From Chryseobacterium sp. OV279 (GTDB lineage: Bacteria; Bacteroidota; Bacteroidia; Flavobacteriales; Weeksellaceae), in NCBI RefSeq assembly GCF_900128945.1, contig NZ_FQUD01000002.1, forward strand, positions 586,371 through 650,370: DNA of 64,000 bases, given 5' to 3'. A program made the position numbers and the translations under genes. This document shows, in pieces, positions 17,924-26,142 of the stretch. Below the pieces are notes generated by a model. That model worked only from the letters and a program-made list of their open reading frames with translations. It ran no database searches and was not told the DNA's origin. Within the stretch, counting starts at the first letter, position 1; the number at the start of each line of letters is the position of its first letter.

Positions 17924-18418
17924 ATGAAAAGATTATTTTTGTTGAGCTTTTTATTGCTTTTGTTTGGATTCGGAGGAGGATTAGGCTGTACAAATGTTTC
18001 TGCTTCAAAAAATAGTGTTAAAACAGAATCAGTCATGAGTAGAAATAATACTGAAATTAAATTTTCAGAAGTACGAAGACTGAATAGGGATGTATCATTA
18101 AAAGAGTATACCATTTTGCAATCTTTTGAGGAAACCGTGAAATTATACCGTTTAATGGAAGATAAGAGATTTTCGCGGTCGGCACCCATTCCTACATTAG
18201 ATGAAAATGAGTTTCTGCTGGTGTTGAAGCCCAGATTGAAAACACAGCCATACGGAGATATTGAAATACAGAAAATAGAAGAAGTGAAATCTGTTTTAAA
18301 TGTGTATTACAAAGAAATTAATAACGAAGAATATCTATTAAACAGAGAAAAGAATCCCATACTGATTCTTAAAGTAGAAGGGGAAATTCCTTCAGGTGTT
18401 AAGCTAATAACCTCTTAA
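17924..18418 (+). CDS. PrcB-like small exported protein
   Basis: 164 residues from the ATG at 17924. The N-terminus is a signal peptide with a possible lipobox (LLLLFGFGGGLGC). The C-terminal half (about 60-164) follows the pattern of PrcB-like domains: a helix (QSFEETVKLYRLM), a charged ENEFLLVLKPRLK strand, a G-x-IEIQKIEEV strand, a V-Y-K-E strand, then NPILILKVEGEIPSGVKLI. In Treponema, PrcB stabilises a secreted protease. The gene lies 24 bases ahead of a T9SS metzincin protease on the same strand, so a chaperone, stabiliser or inhibitor role for that protease is a reasonable inference. The family assignment is from pattern only and could be wrong. Confidence 0.55.
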   Translation: MKRLFLLSFLLLLFGFGGGLGCTNVSASKNSVKTESVMSRNNTEIKFSEVRRLNRDVSLKEYTILQSFEETVKLYRLMEDKRFSRSAPIPTLDENEFLLVLKPRLKTQPYGDIEIQKIEEVKSVLNVYYKEINNEEYLLNREKNPILILKVEGEIPSGVKLITS

Positions 18419-18442
18419 TTTAAATTTAAAAAAAATAAATAA

Positions 18443-20764
18443 ATGAGAAAAAAATTACTGGTTTTGGGAACCTTACTCATGTTTTCAGCAGTGGGGTTTG
18501 CTCAAAAAAATTACTGGAAAAAATCTGACTCGAAAATCAACAGTGAAATTCGTGAAAGTAATGTAAAGATTACTGATTTCACTTTGTTTAAACTTAATGT
18601 CAGTGAAATTCAAAATCAACTTAAAAATTTGCCGGACAGTGACCTGCATCTGTCTAAAAAAGGAGTCCTGTTGAATTTTCCAAATTCTGAAGGAGGTTTT
18701 GATACTTACGAGGTTTTCGAATCATCAACGATGCATCCCGACCTTCAGAGCAGATATTCTGAGATCCGTTCTTACAGCGGTTTCAAAAAAGGAGACCAGT
18801 CAGCAGTTTTAAAGTTTACCATAGATCCTTATTTTGGATTTAACGGGATGATCAGAAATAATCAGGGAATTTATTATATTGATTCCTATACAAAAGATAA
18901 TAACGTTTATAAACTTTATGACAGGAAAAATGCGTCATCTCCCAATCAGTTTGAATGTCTTTTTAATGAAAATAATGAACGGAATGAATCAGCTTTAAAT
19001 GTTCAGAAAACAGTCATTGACGGATTGCTTAGAAAATACAGGCTGGCTATTACAACCACAACAGAATACACGGCTTATATTGCAGGGCAGGCCGGTGTAG
19101 GTGCAGGAACGGATGCTCAGAAAAAAGCGGCAGTTCTTGCAGCTGTTAACCTGGCTGTCACAAGATTGAATGAAGTTTTTGAAAAAGATATCTCCGTAAG
19201 ATTACAGCTTATTCCGAATACAGATTCTTTATTCTTTATCAGTACAGATACTTTTAATACCCTGGATGCCGGGCAGATGTTAAATGAAAATATCACGGTT
19301 ACCAATACTGTTATTGGTGCAGCCAACTACGATATCGGACACCTGTTCTTTCAGGCAAACGCAGGAAATGATAACGGTTTGGCAGCCACTCCTTCCATTT
19401 GTGGAAACAGTAAGGCGGGTGGAGTTACAGGTTCTGCAGTTCCGGTAGGAGATCCTTTTGTAATAGATTATGTAGCCCACGAAATGGGACACCAGTTTGG
19501 TGCCAACCATACGCAAAATAATGGTTGTAACAGAAATACGCCTACTTCCATAGAGCCGGGAAGTGCCAGCTCTATTATGGGATATGCCGGTATTTGTGCT
19601 CCCAATGTACAGCCCCATAGTGATGCTTATTTTCATGCAGTAAGCATCGCAGAAATGTATACCCGGTTAACTTCAGGGACAACTTCCAACTGTGGTGTTA
19701 AAACGCCTATTGCCAATACAGAGCCCATTGCCAATGCCGGCTTAGACAAAAGTATACCGAAGGGTACACCGTTTATGTTAACCGCAACTGCTACAGATGC
19801 AGATAATGACGCGCTTACCTATACCTGGGAACAGACTGATTTTGGGGTTGCGACTCAGCCGCCTCAACCGACCAATGCAGTGGGACCTCTTTTCAGGTCT
19901 GTAATGCCTACATCGTCACCTTCAAGATATTTTCCGAGACTTTCAACCATTGTTTCGGGCTATAACCCTGCCATTGTAACTCCTACGGATGTGAGAGCAT
20001 GGGAGAAACTTGCCTCTGCAGGAAGAGATCTTAATTTTTCAGTTCTTGTAAGAGATAATAATCCACTGGGAGGGCAGACAGGACGTGATGATGTGAAACT
20101 TACCGTTATCAATGCTGCTGGACCTTTCGTGGTTACTTCACAAAACACTGCTGGAGTTGTTTGGACTCAGGGTCAGTCCTATGCCATTACCTGGGATGTT
20201 GCCAATACAACAGCTGCGCCTGTAAGCACACCAAATGTAACAATTCTGTTGTCAAAAGACGGTGGTCTTACTTTCCCAACAGTTTTGGTAGCAAGTACTC
20301 CTAACAGTGGTACCTATAATTATACTGTTCCGGCTGGTCTTGGAACAGTTTCAAACAATGCCAGAATTATGGTGAAAGCTGTGGATAATGTATTTTTAAA
20401 TGTGAATTCTCAAAATTTTACAATTAATTCAGCAGTGGTAGTAGATCCCGGTCCAAATCCGGGGAATCCGATAATTCCTACAAGAATTTATCAGGGGCTG
20501 ATGATATATCCTGTGCCTTCCAATGATGGCTATGTTTACATTAAAGCAGATTTCCCTAGACAGGTTCCTTTACGTCCTTATGTTATTTCTTATGAAATAT
20601 TTTCAATGGATGGAAAACTGGTTGTTCCTAAAAAGACTAAATATATATTTGATAACGATCTGGAACAGATTAACCTAAAACATTTACCTACCGAATCCTA
20701 TATGATTCATGTGACGGTAGATGGAGAAAAAATTGTTAAGAAATTAATGATGGTCCCTAAGTAA
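18443..20764 (+). CDS. T9SS-exported reprolysin-like metalloprotease
   Basis: 773 residues. The signal peptide ends at about 21 (FSAVGFAQ). A propeptide-like region follows to about 190. The catalytic domain has the metzincin zinc motif HEMGHQFGANH beginning at His346 and a Met-turn SIMGYAG. It is followed by a PKD/Ig-like pair (ITWEQ- and ITWDVANTT-containing domains, about 430-670). The C-terminal about 85 residues are a T9SS type A domain (IYPVPSNDGYVYIKA...). The predicted activity is extracellular proteolysis. The domain order matches the proteases at 45734 and 54062, except that the P domain of those two is missing. It is co-transcribed with the PrcB-like gene and ends at a terminator. 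Confidence 0.9.
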   Translation: MRKKLLVLGTLLMFSAVGFAQKNYWKKSDSKINSEIRESNVKITDFTLFKLNVSEIQNQLKNLPDSDLHLSKKGVLLNFPNSEGGFDTYEVFESSTMHPDLQSRYSEIRSYSGFKKGDQSAVLKFTIDPYFGFNGMIRNNQGIYYIDSYTKDNNVYKLYDRKNASSPNQFECLFNENNERNESALNVQKTVIDGLLRKYRLAITTTTEYTAYIAGQAGVGAGTDAQKKAAVLAAVNLAVTRLNEVFEKDISVRLQLIPNTDSLFFISTDTFNTLDAGQMLNENITVTNTVIGAANYDIGHLFFQANAGNDNGLAATPSICGNSKAGGVTGSAVPVGDPFVIDYVAHEMGHQFGANHTQNNGCNRNTPTSIEPGSASSIMGYAGICAPNVQPHSDAYFHAVSIAEMYTRLTSGTTSNCGVKTPIANTEPIANAGLDKSIPKGTPFMLTATATDADNDALTYTWEQTDFGVATQPPQPTNAVGPLFRSVMPTSSPSRYFPRLSTIVSGYNPAIVTPTDVRAWEKLASAGRDLNFSVLVRDNNPLGGQTGRDDVKLTVINAAGPFVVTSQNTAGVVWTQGQSYAITWDVANTTAAPVSTPNVTILLSKDGGLTFPTVLVASTPNSGTYNYTVPAGLGTVSNNARIMVKAVDNVFLNVNSQNFTINSAVVVDPGPNPGNPIIPTRIYQGLMIYPVPSNDGYVYIKADFPRQVPLRPYVISYEIFSMDGKLVVPKKTKYIFDNDLEQINLKHLPTESYMIHVTVDGEKIVKKLMMVPK

Positions 20765-20786
20765 ATCCTCCCTATAGATTAAAAAA

Positions 20787-20812
20787 AAAACCGTTCATAG
20801 GAACGGTTTTTT
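20787..20812. terminator. Bidirectional Rho-independent terminator
   Basis: AAAACCGTTC-ATAG-GAACGGTTTT with T tracts on both strands, between the converging protease and prfC genes. Confidence 0.9.
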
Positions 20813-20831
20813 GTTTTTATGGGATTTAATA

Positions 20832-22427
20832 TTATTCATTATTAAATTCACTGATAAAATGCAGTTTCACATTCGGGAATTTCTCCTGTGTCATATGAAT
20901 CGTGAATGAAGAATCTGCCAGGAATACCAGCTGATCATATTTATCTCTTGCAAGGAAACGCTGCTTCAGTCTTGCAAACTCTTTAAACTCCTCAGATTTT
21001 TCGTCAGCTTCCACCCAACAGGCTTTGTGCATGGAAAGAGGTTCGTAGGTACATTTTGCACCATATTCATGCTCAAGACGGTACTGAATTACCTCATATT
21101 GAAGCGCACCTACCGTTCCGATGATCTTTCTGTTGTTCATTTCCAGGGTAAATAACTGCGCAACCCCTTCATCCATCAGCTGATCAATACCTTTTGCCAG
21201 TTGTTTAGCTTTAAGCGGATCATTGTTGTTGATATAACGGAAATGCTCAGGAGAGAAGCTTGGAACTCCTTTGAAGCTCAGTTTCTCACCTCCCGTCAGC
21301 GTATCACCGATTCTGAAACTTCCGGTATCGTGAAGACCTACAATATCTCCTGGGAAACTTTCGTCTACAACCTCCTTTTTGTCAGCGAAGAAGGCGTTTG
21401 GAGAAGAGAACTTCATTTTTTTACCTTCTCTTACCAATAAATAATTTTCATTTCTTTTAAATGTTCCCGAAACAATTTTCACAAAGGCCAAACGGTCTCT
21501 GTGCTTCGGATCCATATTCGCGTGGATCTTGAAAACGAATCCTGTGAAAGTACTTTCTTCAGGTTTCACAAGACGTGTATCACTTTCTTTAGGCTGAGGC
21601 ATCGGTGCGATTTCAATAAAGGCATCCAATAACTCACGTACTCCGAAATTATTCAATGCAGAACCAAAGAATACAGGCTGAAGGTCACCTGCCATATAAT
21701 CCTCACGGCTGAATTCAGGATATACAGACTGTACAAGTTCCAACTCATCTCTTAAGTTTTGAGCTGCTTTTTCTCCGATCACCTCGTCAATTGAAGGATC
21801 ATTGATATCGTCAAACTTAATCGTTTCACCTACTTTCTGTTTCTTTTCTTCAAGGAATAACTGAATATTGTTTTCCCAGATGTTATAAATTCCCTGGAAG
21901 TCACTTCCCATCCCTATTGGAATGGATAACGGAACAACTCTTAATCCTAATTTCTGTTCCACCTCATCCAAAAGATCAAAGGCATCCTTACCTTCACGGT
22001 CAAGCTTATTAATGAAAACAAGCATCGGGATGTTTCTCATTCTGCAGACCTTCACCAATTTTTCAGTCTGCTCCTCAACCCCTTTTGCAACGTCGATGAC
22101 AACGATTACGGAATCTACGGCAGTTAAAGTTCTGTAAGTGTCTTCAGCAAAATCCTTGTGACCCGGTGTATCCAGGATGTTTATTTTGTGGTCTTTATAT
22201 TCAAATGCCAATACGGAAGTCGCTACAGAGATCCCTCTCTGTCTTTCGATTTCCATAAAGTCGGAGGTAGCTCCTTTTTTTATTTTGTTGGACTTTACCG
22301 CACCGGCTTCCTGAATCGCACCCCCAAAAAGAAGTAATTTTTCAGTAAGGGTTGTTTTTCCGGCATCCGGGTGGGAAATGATCCCGAAAGTCTTTCTTTT
22401 TTGTATTTCTTTGATTAAGTCTGACAT
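20832..22427 (-). CDS. prfC: Peptide chain release factor 3
   Basis: 531 residues from the ATG at 22427. A longer frame to 22475 is rejected because it would run through the promoter and adds a non-homologous leader. The GTPase has G1 SHPDAGKTT (18-26), the switch region RQRGISVATSV, G3 DTPGHKDF, and G4 NKLDRE. Domain II and the RF3-type C-terminal domain (QYEVIQYRLEHEYGAKC) follow. RF3 recycles RF1/RF2 from the ribosome after peptide release. The length matches the E. coli protein (529). It is monocistronic between a bidirectional terminator and its own promoter. Confidence 0.95.
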   Translation of the reverse strand: MSDLIKEIQKRKTFGIISHPDAGKTTLTEKLLLFGGAIQEAGAVKSNKIKKGATSDFMEIERQRGISVATSVLAFEYKDHKINILDTPGHKDFAEDTYRTLTAVDSVIVVIDVAKGVEEQTEKLVKVCRMRNIPMLVFINKLDREGKDAFDLLDEVEQKLGLRVVPLSIPIGMGSDFQGIYNIWENNIQLFLEEKKQKVGETIKFDDINDPSIDEVIGEKAAQNLRDELELVQSVYPEFSREDYMAGDLQPVFFGSALNNFGVRELLDAFIEIAPMPQPKESDTRLVKPEESTFTGFVFKIHANMDPKHRDRLAFVKIVSGTFKRNENYLLVREGKKMKFSSPNAFFADKKEVVDESFPGDIVGLHDTGSFRIGDTLTGGEKLSFKGVPSFSPEHFRYINNNDPLKAKQLAKGIDQLMDEGVAQLFTLEMNNRKIIGTVGALQYEVIQYRLEHEYGAKCTYEPLSMHKACWVEADEKSEEFKEFARLKQRFLARDKYDQLVFLADSSFTIHMTQEKFPNVKLHFISEFNNE

Positions 22428-22444
22428 AGTGTATTTTGAAGTTG

Positions 22445-22476
22445 CAAAAATCGGGATTTTTTGCGAGGTTTTCAAA
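22445..22476 (-). promoter_or_regulatory. Predicted prfC promoter
   Basis: Read on the minus strand: TTTG (22476-22473), 20 bases, GATTTTTG (22452-22445). One mismatch in the -7 box, 17 bases before the ATG. Confidence 0.5.
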
Positions 22477-22600
22477 TAATTTACGGGAATAAATGGTTGG
22501 GAAGGTAGAATAGGGGCTTTATGGGTTTGCGAGGGGGAGAGTTTTAAGGTTTGAGTGTTTAATTAAGGCATAAAGATGAACACTAGTCTAAATTCTCTTT

Positions 22601-23293
22601 TTAAGTAAAATAAAATACCAGCCAAAGGATAAGTCCACAGATTAAAAAGGCTGCTGATATAACGAACAGAAGTATAAAACCTTCACTTTTTCGATCTATT
22701 TTCCATGTTTCTCGATCAATGAAATAGCTGTGAAAAACCTGAGGAGCAATTTTCAGATCCGGTCTGAAAATACTGATTCCCTGCAGAAAACGGGCGTATA
22801 GGGTATACCGGTCTTTGACGACATGGAGTGGAAGAGTCATTTCAACATATAAAGAATTTGAAGCATCTTTTTCAGATTGGGTAAAAACCTCGAGCAACGG
22901 TATGATTCCGCTATTTCTGGTATTATGTGATGAGATGTCAAATTCTTTTCCGGAAGCAACAAGATCGGCATACAGTATTTTTTTTACAGTTTCATTTTTT
23001 GAATTACAATAAAGAATTCCGGTTTCATTAATGATAATTTTACTTGCTGTAAGATTTCTTTTGATGATATAATGCTTTACTGAAGGAATTAAAATGCCAA
23101 ATCCTATAGGAAAACAGATTAATGCCGGAATAAGCATCACTTCAATACCTCTTTTGTAAATTCCGTACGCGGGAAGAAGGATGAGAAAACCACAACCGAA
23201 AAGCAATACGCCATAAAGAAGTGTCTGAAGTATGAATGTCGGAAATGTGCTGATTTTAGATTCTAAACTTTGGAAAGACTTTTCTGAGTTCAT
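22601..23293 (-). CDS. Membrane protein of unknown function
   Basis: 230 residues. Two membrane helices are at about 19-45 and 52-72 (LLYGVLLFGCGFLILLPAYG, ALICFPIGFGILIPSV). A soluble beta-rich domain spans about 78-200 (ASKIIINETGILYC, KKILYADLVASGKEF), PH-like in pattern. One C-terminal helix covers about 206-228. No catalytic motif is recognised. It diverges from a CPBP protease gene with 109 bases between the starts. TATTTTCG with TTG 22 bases upstream on the minus strand may be its promoter. The function is unknown. Confidence 0.7.
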   Translation of the reverse strand: MNSEKSFQSLESKISTFPTFILQTLLYGVLLFGCGFLILLPAYGIYKRGIEVMLIPALICFPIGFGILIPSVKHYIIKRNLTASKIIINETGILYCNSKNETVKKILYADLVASGKEFDISSHNTRNSGIIPLLEVFTQSEKDASNSLYVEMTLPLHVVKDRYTLYARFLQGISIFRPDLKIAPQVFHSYFIDRETWKIDRKSEGFILLFVISAAFLICGLILWLVFYFT

Positions 23294-23343
23294 TCTGGCT
23301 GTGATTGTGATGAATAGGCGAAAATAAGTATTTCCTTTTTTAG

Positions 23344-23374
23344 TTGCCCAAGGCTTTCAAAAAAATTATCTTTG
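23344..23374 (+). promoter_or_regulatory. Predicted promoter of the CPBP protease gene
   Basis: TTG at 23344-23346, exactly 20 bases, then a perfect TATCTTTG at 23367-23374. The ATG is 28 bases downstream. One of the clearest Bacteroidetes-type promoters in the window. Confidence 0.7.
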
Positions 23375-23402
23375 TTTTCATAAATTTTTTACAGAGAAAA
23401 GC

Positions 23403-24257
23403 ATGGAAAATAGCAGGTATCCGAAGTTTACGTTCACATGGATCGGTGGTCTTGTTCTGGTGGCAGGACTATTCATAGGAACAATGGCTGTTACTTTTTT
23501 TGGAAGTTTCTGGAAAATTGCTTTCAGAGAAAACCTTGAACTGAAAGACTGGTTTTTAATGCTGACGAATGCTGTTGGTTTTTTGACAGCAATTGCTTTT
23601 TTTGATTTTTTCATTGTGAGGCCGAGCACAGGAAAAAAACTGAATTTCAACTTTTCTCCCACAAATTTTTATACCTACCTCCTGATATTCCCTATGATGC
23701 TTGGGATGATGTTTATCTCCGAATTTATCACTTCACTGATTCCTGTCACGGGACCGTTTTGGGGAAAGTATTATGAATATTTTGCCCAGCTGATGGAACA
23801 GCTGACCTTTGAACCCGTGATCATGATCATCATGACCGTGATTATGGCTCCTATTTTTGAAGAGATTATTTTCAGGGGAATTATCCAGAAAGGATTAATG
23901 AATAAAGGAGTAGATCCTAAAAGAGCGATTTTTTATACATCCGTTATCTTCGGACTGATCCACGGAAATCCATGGCAGTTTGTAGGTGCGGTATTATTGG
24001 GAGGGGTTCTGGGATTAGTATATTATAAAACAAAATCTTTGTTGCTGCCGATGTTGCTGCACGGATTTAACAACCTGTGTTCTTCAATGCTGGTGACTTA
24101 CACCAAAAGCGAAAGTTTTGCAGATGCCTTGAAAATTTCCGAATGGGTCATTTTAGCCGTTGGAATTGTTCTTTTTTCTTTATTCTACTACCTTTTCATG
24201 AAAAAGAATAAAGTGCATTACGCTGAAAATTTAAGAGATAACAGGAGTGAGCCGTAA
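23403..24257 (+). CDS. CPBP family intramembrane metalloprotease
   Basis: 284 residues with about eight membrane helices. The three conserved CPBP/Abi motifs are present: EEIIFRG at about 155-161 (glutamate pair and arginine), a histidine in FGLIHGNPWQF, and HGFNN near 220. These form the metal site of Rce1-like proteases in the inner membrane. Substrates are unknown in bacteria; prenyl-protein processing, bacteriocin self-protection and anti-sigma cleavage have been proposed for relatives. The rdgB gene follows closely on the same strand, probably in one transcript. Confidence 0.9.
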   Translation: MENSRYPKFTFTWIGGLVLVAGLFIGTMAVTFFGSFWKIAFRENLELKDWFLMLTNAVGFLTAIAFFDFFIVRPSTGKKLNFNFSPTNFYTYLLIFPMMLGMMFISEFITSLIPVTGPFWGKYYEYFAQLMEQLTFEPVIMIIMTVIMAPIFEEIIFRGIIQKGLMNKGVDPKRAIFYTSVIFGLIHGNPWQFVGAVLLGGVLGLVYYKTKSLLLPMLLHGFNNLCSSMLVTYTKSESFADALKISEWVILAVGIVLFSLFYYLFMKKNKVHYAENLRDNRSEP

Positions 24258-24299
24258 TAAAAATACGGACAAACGAATTGAGCAAAAATGAATATAGAT

Positions 24300-24875
24300 A
24301 TGGAATTATTGGTTGCTACGCACAACGTACACAAAAAAGAAGAGATCCAGCAGATTCTGGGAAATGATTTTACAGTAAAAAGCCTTACAGATTATAATAT
24401 TCACGAAGAAATTGTAGAAGACGGCGATTCTTTTAACGCCAATGCCCTGATCAAAGCAAAATACTGTTTTGAGAAAACCGGAATTCCCAGCTTGGGTGAC
24501 GACAGCGGACTTGTAGTGGAAGGTTTAGACGGCAGACCCGGAATTTTTTCCGCCCGTTATGCAGGAGATCACGATTTTGCTAAAAACATGGAAAAGGTTT
24601 TAAGCGAACTGGAAGGTGAAGAAAACAGAAAGGCGTATTTCATTACTGTTTTGTGTTATTATGATGAAAACGGAGCCCGCTATTTTGAAGGGAAAGCCCA
24701 TGGGAATTTATTGACAGAAAACAAAGGACACAAAGGATTTGGATATGATCCTATCTTCGTTCCTGAAGGATATGAGATGACTTTTGCAGAAATGAATCCT
24801 GAAGATAAAAACAGAATCAGCCACCGTAAACAGGCATTAGACCTGTTCCTGGACTTCTTAAAAGTAAAATATTAA
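24300..24875 (+). CDS. rdgB: RdgB/HAM1 non-canonical purine NTP pyrophosphatase
   Basis: 191 residues from the ATG at 24300, giving the family-typical start MELLVATHN. An in-frame ATG at 24288 would add MNID and cannot be excluded. Key motifs: SLGDDSGLVV-L-GRPGI-SARYAG in the centre, and KGFGYDPIFVPEGY with TFAEM near the C-terminus. The enzyme removes dITP, ITP and XTP from nucleotide pools by hydrolysis to the monophosphate plus PPi. It is about 40 bases after the CPBP gene. A hairpin CTGAAC-GA-GTTCAG stands three bases past the stop and also marks the left edge of an inverted-repeat element. Confidence 0.93.
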   Translation: MELLVATHNVHKKEEIQQILGNDFTVKSLTDYNIHEEIVEDGDSFNANALIKAKYCFEKTGIPSLGDDSGLVVEGLDGRPGIFSARYAGDHDFAKNMEKVLSELEGEENRKAYFITVLCYYDENGARYFEGKAHGNLLTENKGHKGFGYDPIFVPEGYEMTFAEMNPEDKNRISHRKQALDLFLDFLKVKY

Positions 24876-24938
24876 TTCTGAACGAGTTCAGGATAAGAAA
24901 ATTAAGATTGAGGGCTTGAGGGAGTTATGAGTTATGAG

Positions 24939-24981
24939 TTTCAGGGTCGGAGAGTTTTAGAGTTTTTAGAGTTTCGGGATG
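24939..24981 (+). repeat. GAGTTT-word repeat, copy A
   Basis: GTTTCAGGGTCGGAGAG and TAGAGTTTCGGGAT match GTTTCAGGGTGGGAGAG and TGAGTTTCGGGAT in the segment 58167-58203, same orientation. Confidence 0.65.
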
Positions 24982-25059
24982 CGTGTGCCGGGTTCCAATC
25001 CTTTGACCCATTCTTTAATATCCTTACAAACTAATCACCTAATATCTGCTAGCTGCCAT

Positions 25060-25105
25060 CTAAAATTCACCATTCACTTGCGAAGCAAAATTCACCATTG
25101 ACATT
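25060..25105 (-). repeat. 46-bp ATTCACCATT element, copy 1
   Basis: Two ATTCACCATT boxes flank a small hairpin TTGC-GAA-GCAA. The reverse complement recurs at 43302-43347 with one mismatch, and a 36-bp part at 43451-43486. Confidence 0.8.
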
Positions 25106-25124
25106 CTTGCTCCCGTTTAAAGTC

Positions 25125-25145
25125 TGATACCTGAAATCTGATGTC
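25125..25145 (+). repeat. TGANRTC heptamer array (3 units)
   Basis: TGATACC, TGAAATC, TGATGTC in tandem; the first unit is degenerate. Related arrays lie at 49475 and 59851. Confidence 0.65.
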
Positions 25146-25194
25146 TAAAAAAATGTCTTATCCTGAACTCGTGCTATGTTTAAATTTTCTGTCG

Positions 25195-25202
25195 TACATT
25201 TG
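25195..25202 (+). promoter_or_regulatory. Predicted -7 box of the rnz operon
   Basis: A perfect TACATTTG 18 bases before the start codon. No good -33 box is seen. Transcripts would have a leader of only about a dozen bases. Confidence 0.5.
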
Positions 25203-25220
25203 TTTCAATAAACTATTGAT

Positions 25221-26135
25221 TTGAGTACTTATTTAACGATACTGGGTTTTAACTCAGCTATTCCGACCATTAATTCTTCACCTACAGCCCAGCTGCTGGA
25301 AATAGAAGAAAGACACTTCCTGATCGATTGTGGAGAGGGAACACAGGTACAGCTGAGAAAAGCAAAAGCAAGATTTTCAAAGATCAATCATATCTTTATA
25401 TCACACCTGCACGGCGATCATTGTTTCGGGCTGCCGGGACTTATAGCGTCTTTCCGTCTGCTTGGAAGGGATACTCCTATTCATGTTTACGGTCCGAAAG
25501 GCATAAAAAAAATGCTGGAAACCATCTTTACGATTACGGAAACGCACCGCGGTTTTGATGTCATTTATCACGAGCTGGATAAAGACTATTCCGAAAAGAT
25601 TTATGAAGACAGCAGGGTAGAAGTGTATACCATTCCTTTGGATCACAGAATATACTGTAACGGTTATCTTTTTAAAGAAAAACCGAAAGACAGACACCTC
25701 AACATGAAGGAAATCGCTAAATACAGCGAAATTGAAAGCTGTGATTATCATAATATAAAAGCAGGAAAAGATGTCGTGCTGAGTGATGGGTACGTTCTTA
25801 AAAATGAAGTGCTGACCCTGGATCCGGCACCTCCGGTTTCCTATGCCTTCTGCAGCGATACCCGCTATCTTGAAACGGTACTCCCGATCATTAAAAATGT
25901 AACCGTTCTGTACCATGAGTCCACGTTCCTTCATGATCTGAAAGAAATGGCGGATTATACAGGACATTCAACGGCTCTGGAAGCGGCAACAATCGCTCAG
26001 AAAGCTGAAGTGGGGAAACTTATCCTGGGACATTTTTCAAACCGATATGGAGACCTTACGGTATTTACCGATGAAGCCAGAACTGTTTTTCCCAATACCT
26101 TCCTTCCAAAAGCCCTGGAAAGCGTAAAAATTTAA
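25221..26135 (+). CDS. rnz: Ribonuclease Z
   Basis: 304 residues. The start is a TTG: the in-frame codons before it are GAT, ATT, ACT and the stop TAA, so no ATG or GTG can serve, and the resulting N-terminus STYLTILGFNSAIPT fits the family. The metallo-beta-lactamase zinc motif HLHGDH is at 62-67. Further ligands are expected at the later DHR, CSDT (FCSDTRY) and GHFS segments. RNase Z cuts the 3' trailer from tRNA precursors. It is the first gene of an operon with TIGR02757 (7-base gap) and a DUF1003-like gene (12-base gap). Confidence 0.93.
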   Translation: MSTYLTILGFNSAIPTINSSPTAQLLEIEERHFLIDCGEGTQVQLRKAKARFSKINHIFISHLHGDHCFGLPGLIASFRLLGRDTPIHVYGPKGIKKMLETIFTITETHRGFDVIYHELDKDYSEKIYEDSRVEVYTIPLDHRIYCNGYLFKEKPKDRHLNMKEIAKYSEIESCDYHNIKAGKDVVLSDGYVLKNEVLTLDPAPPVSYAFCSDTRYLETVLPIIKNVTVLYHESTFLHDLKEMADYTGHSTALEAATIAQKAEVGKLILGHFSNRYGDLTVFTDEARTVFPNTFLPKALESVKI

Positions 26136-26142
26136 AACCTGT

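Larger units (their letters stand above)
24882..25172. repeat. 291-bp element bounded by perfect 17-bp inverted repeats
   Basis: The left end ACGAGTTCAGGATAAGA (24882-24898) is the exact reverse complement of TCTTATCCTGAACTCGT (25156-25172). The interior holds no gene. It consists of word-like repeats: GAGTTT words (24930-24980), a CACCTAATATCTGC word (about 25037), a 46-bp element (25060-25105) and three heptamers (25125-25145). The structure recalls a MITE or a recombination-built patch. No target-site duplication was recognised. Confidence 0.7.

Noticed and set aside
22428..22475. Upstream start for prfC at 22475
   Set aside because: It overlaps the TTTG-N20-GATTTTTG promoter and adds residues absent from RF3 proteins.
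25401..25967. Antisense frame of 188 codons opposite rnz
   Set aside because: rnz is certain from its zinc motif; the antisense product resembles no protein and has no promoter.
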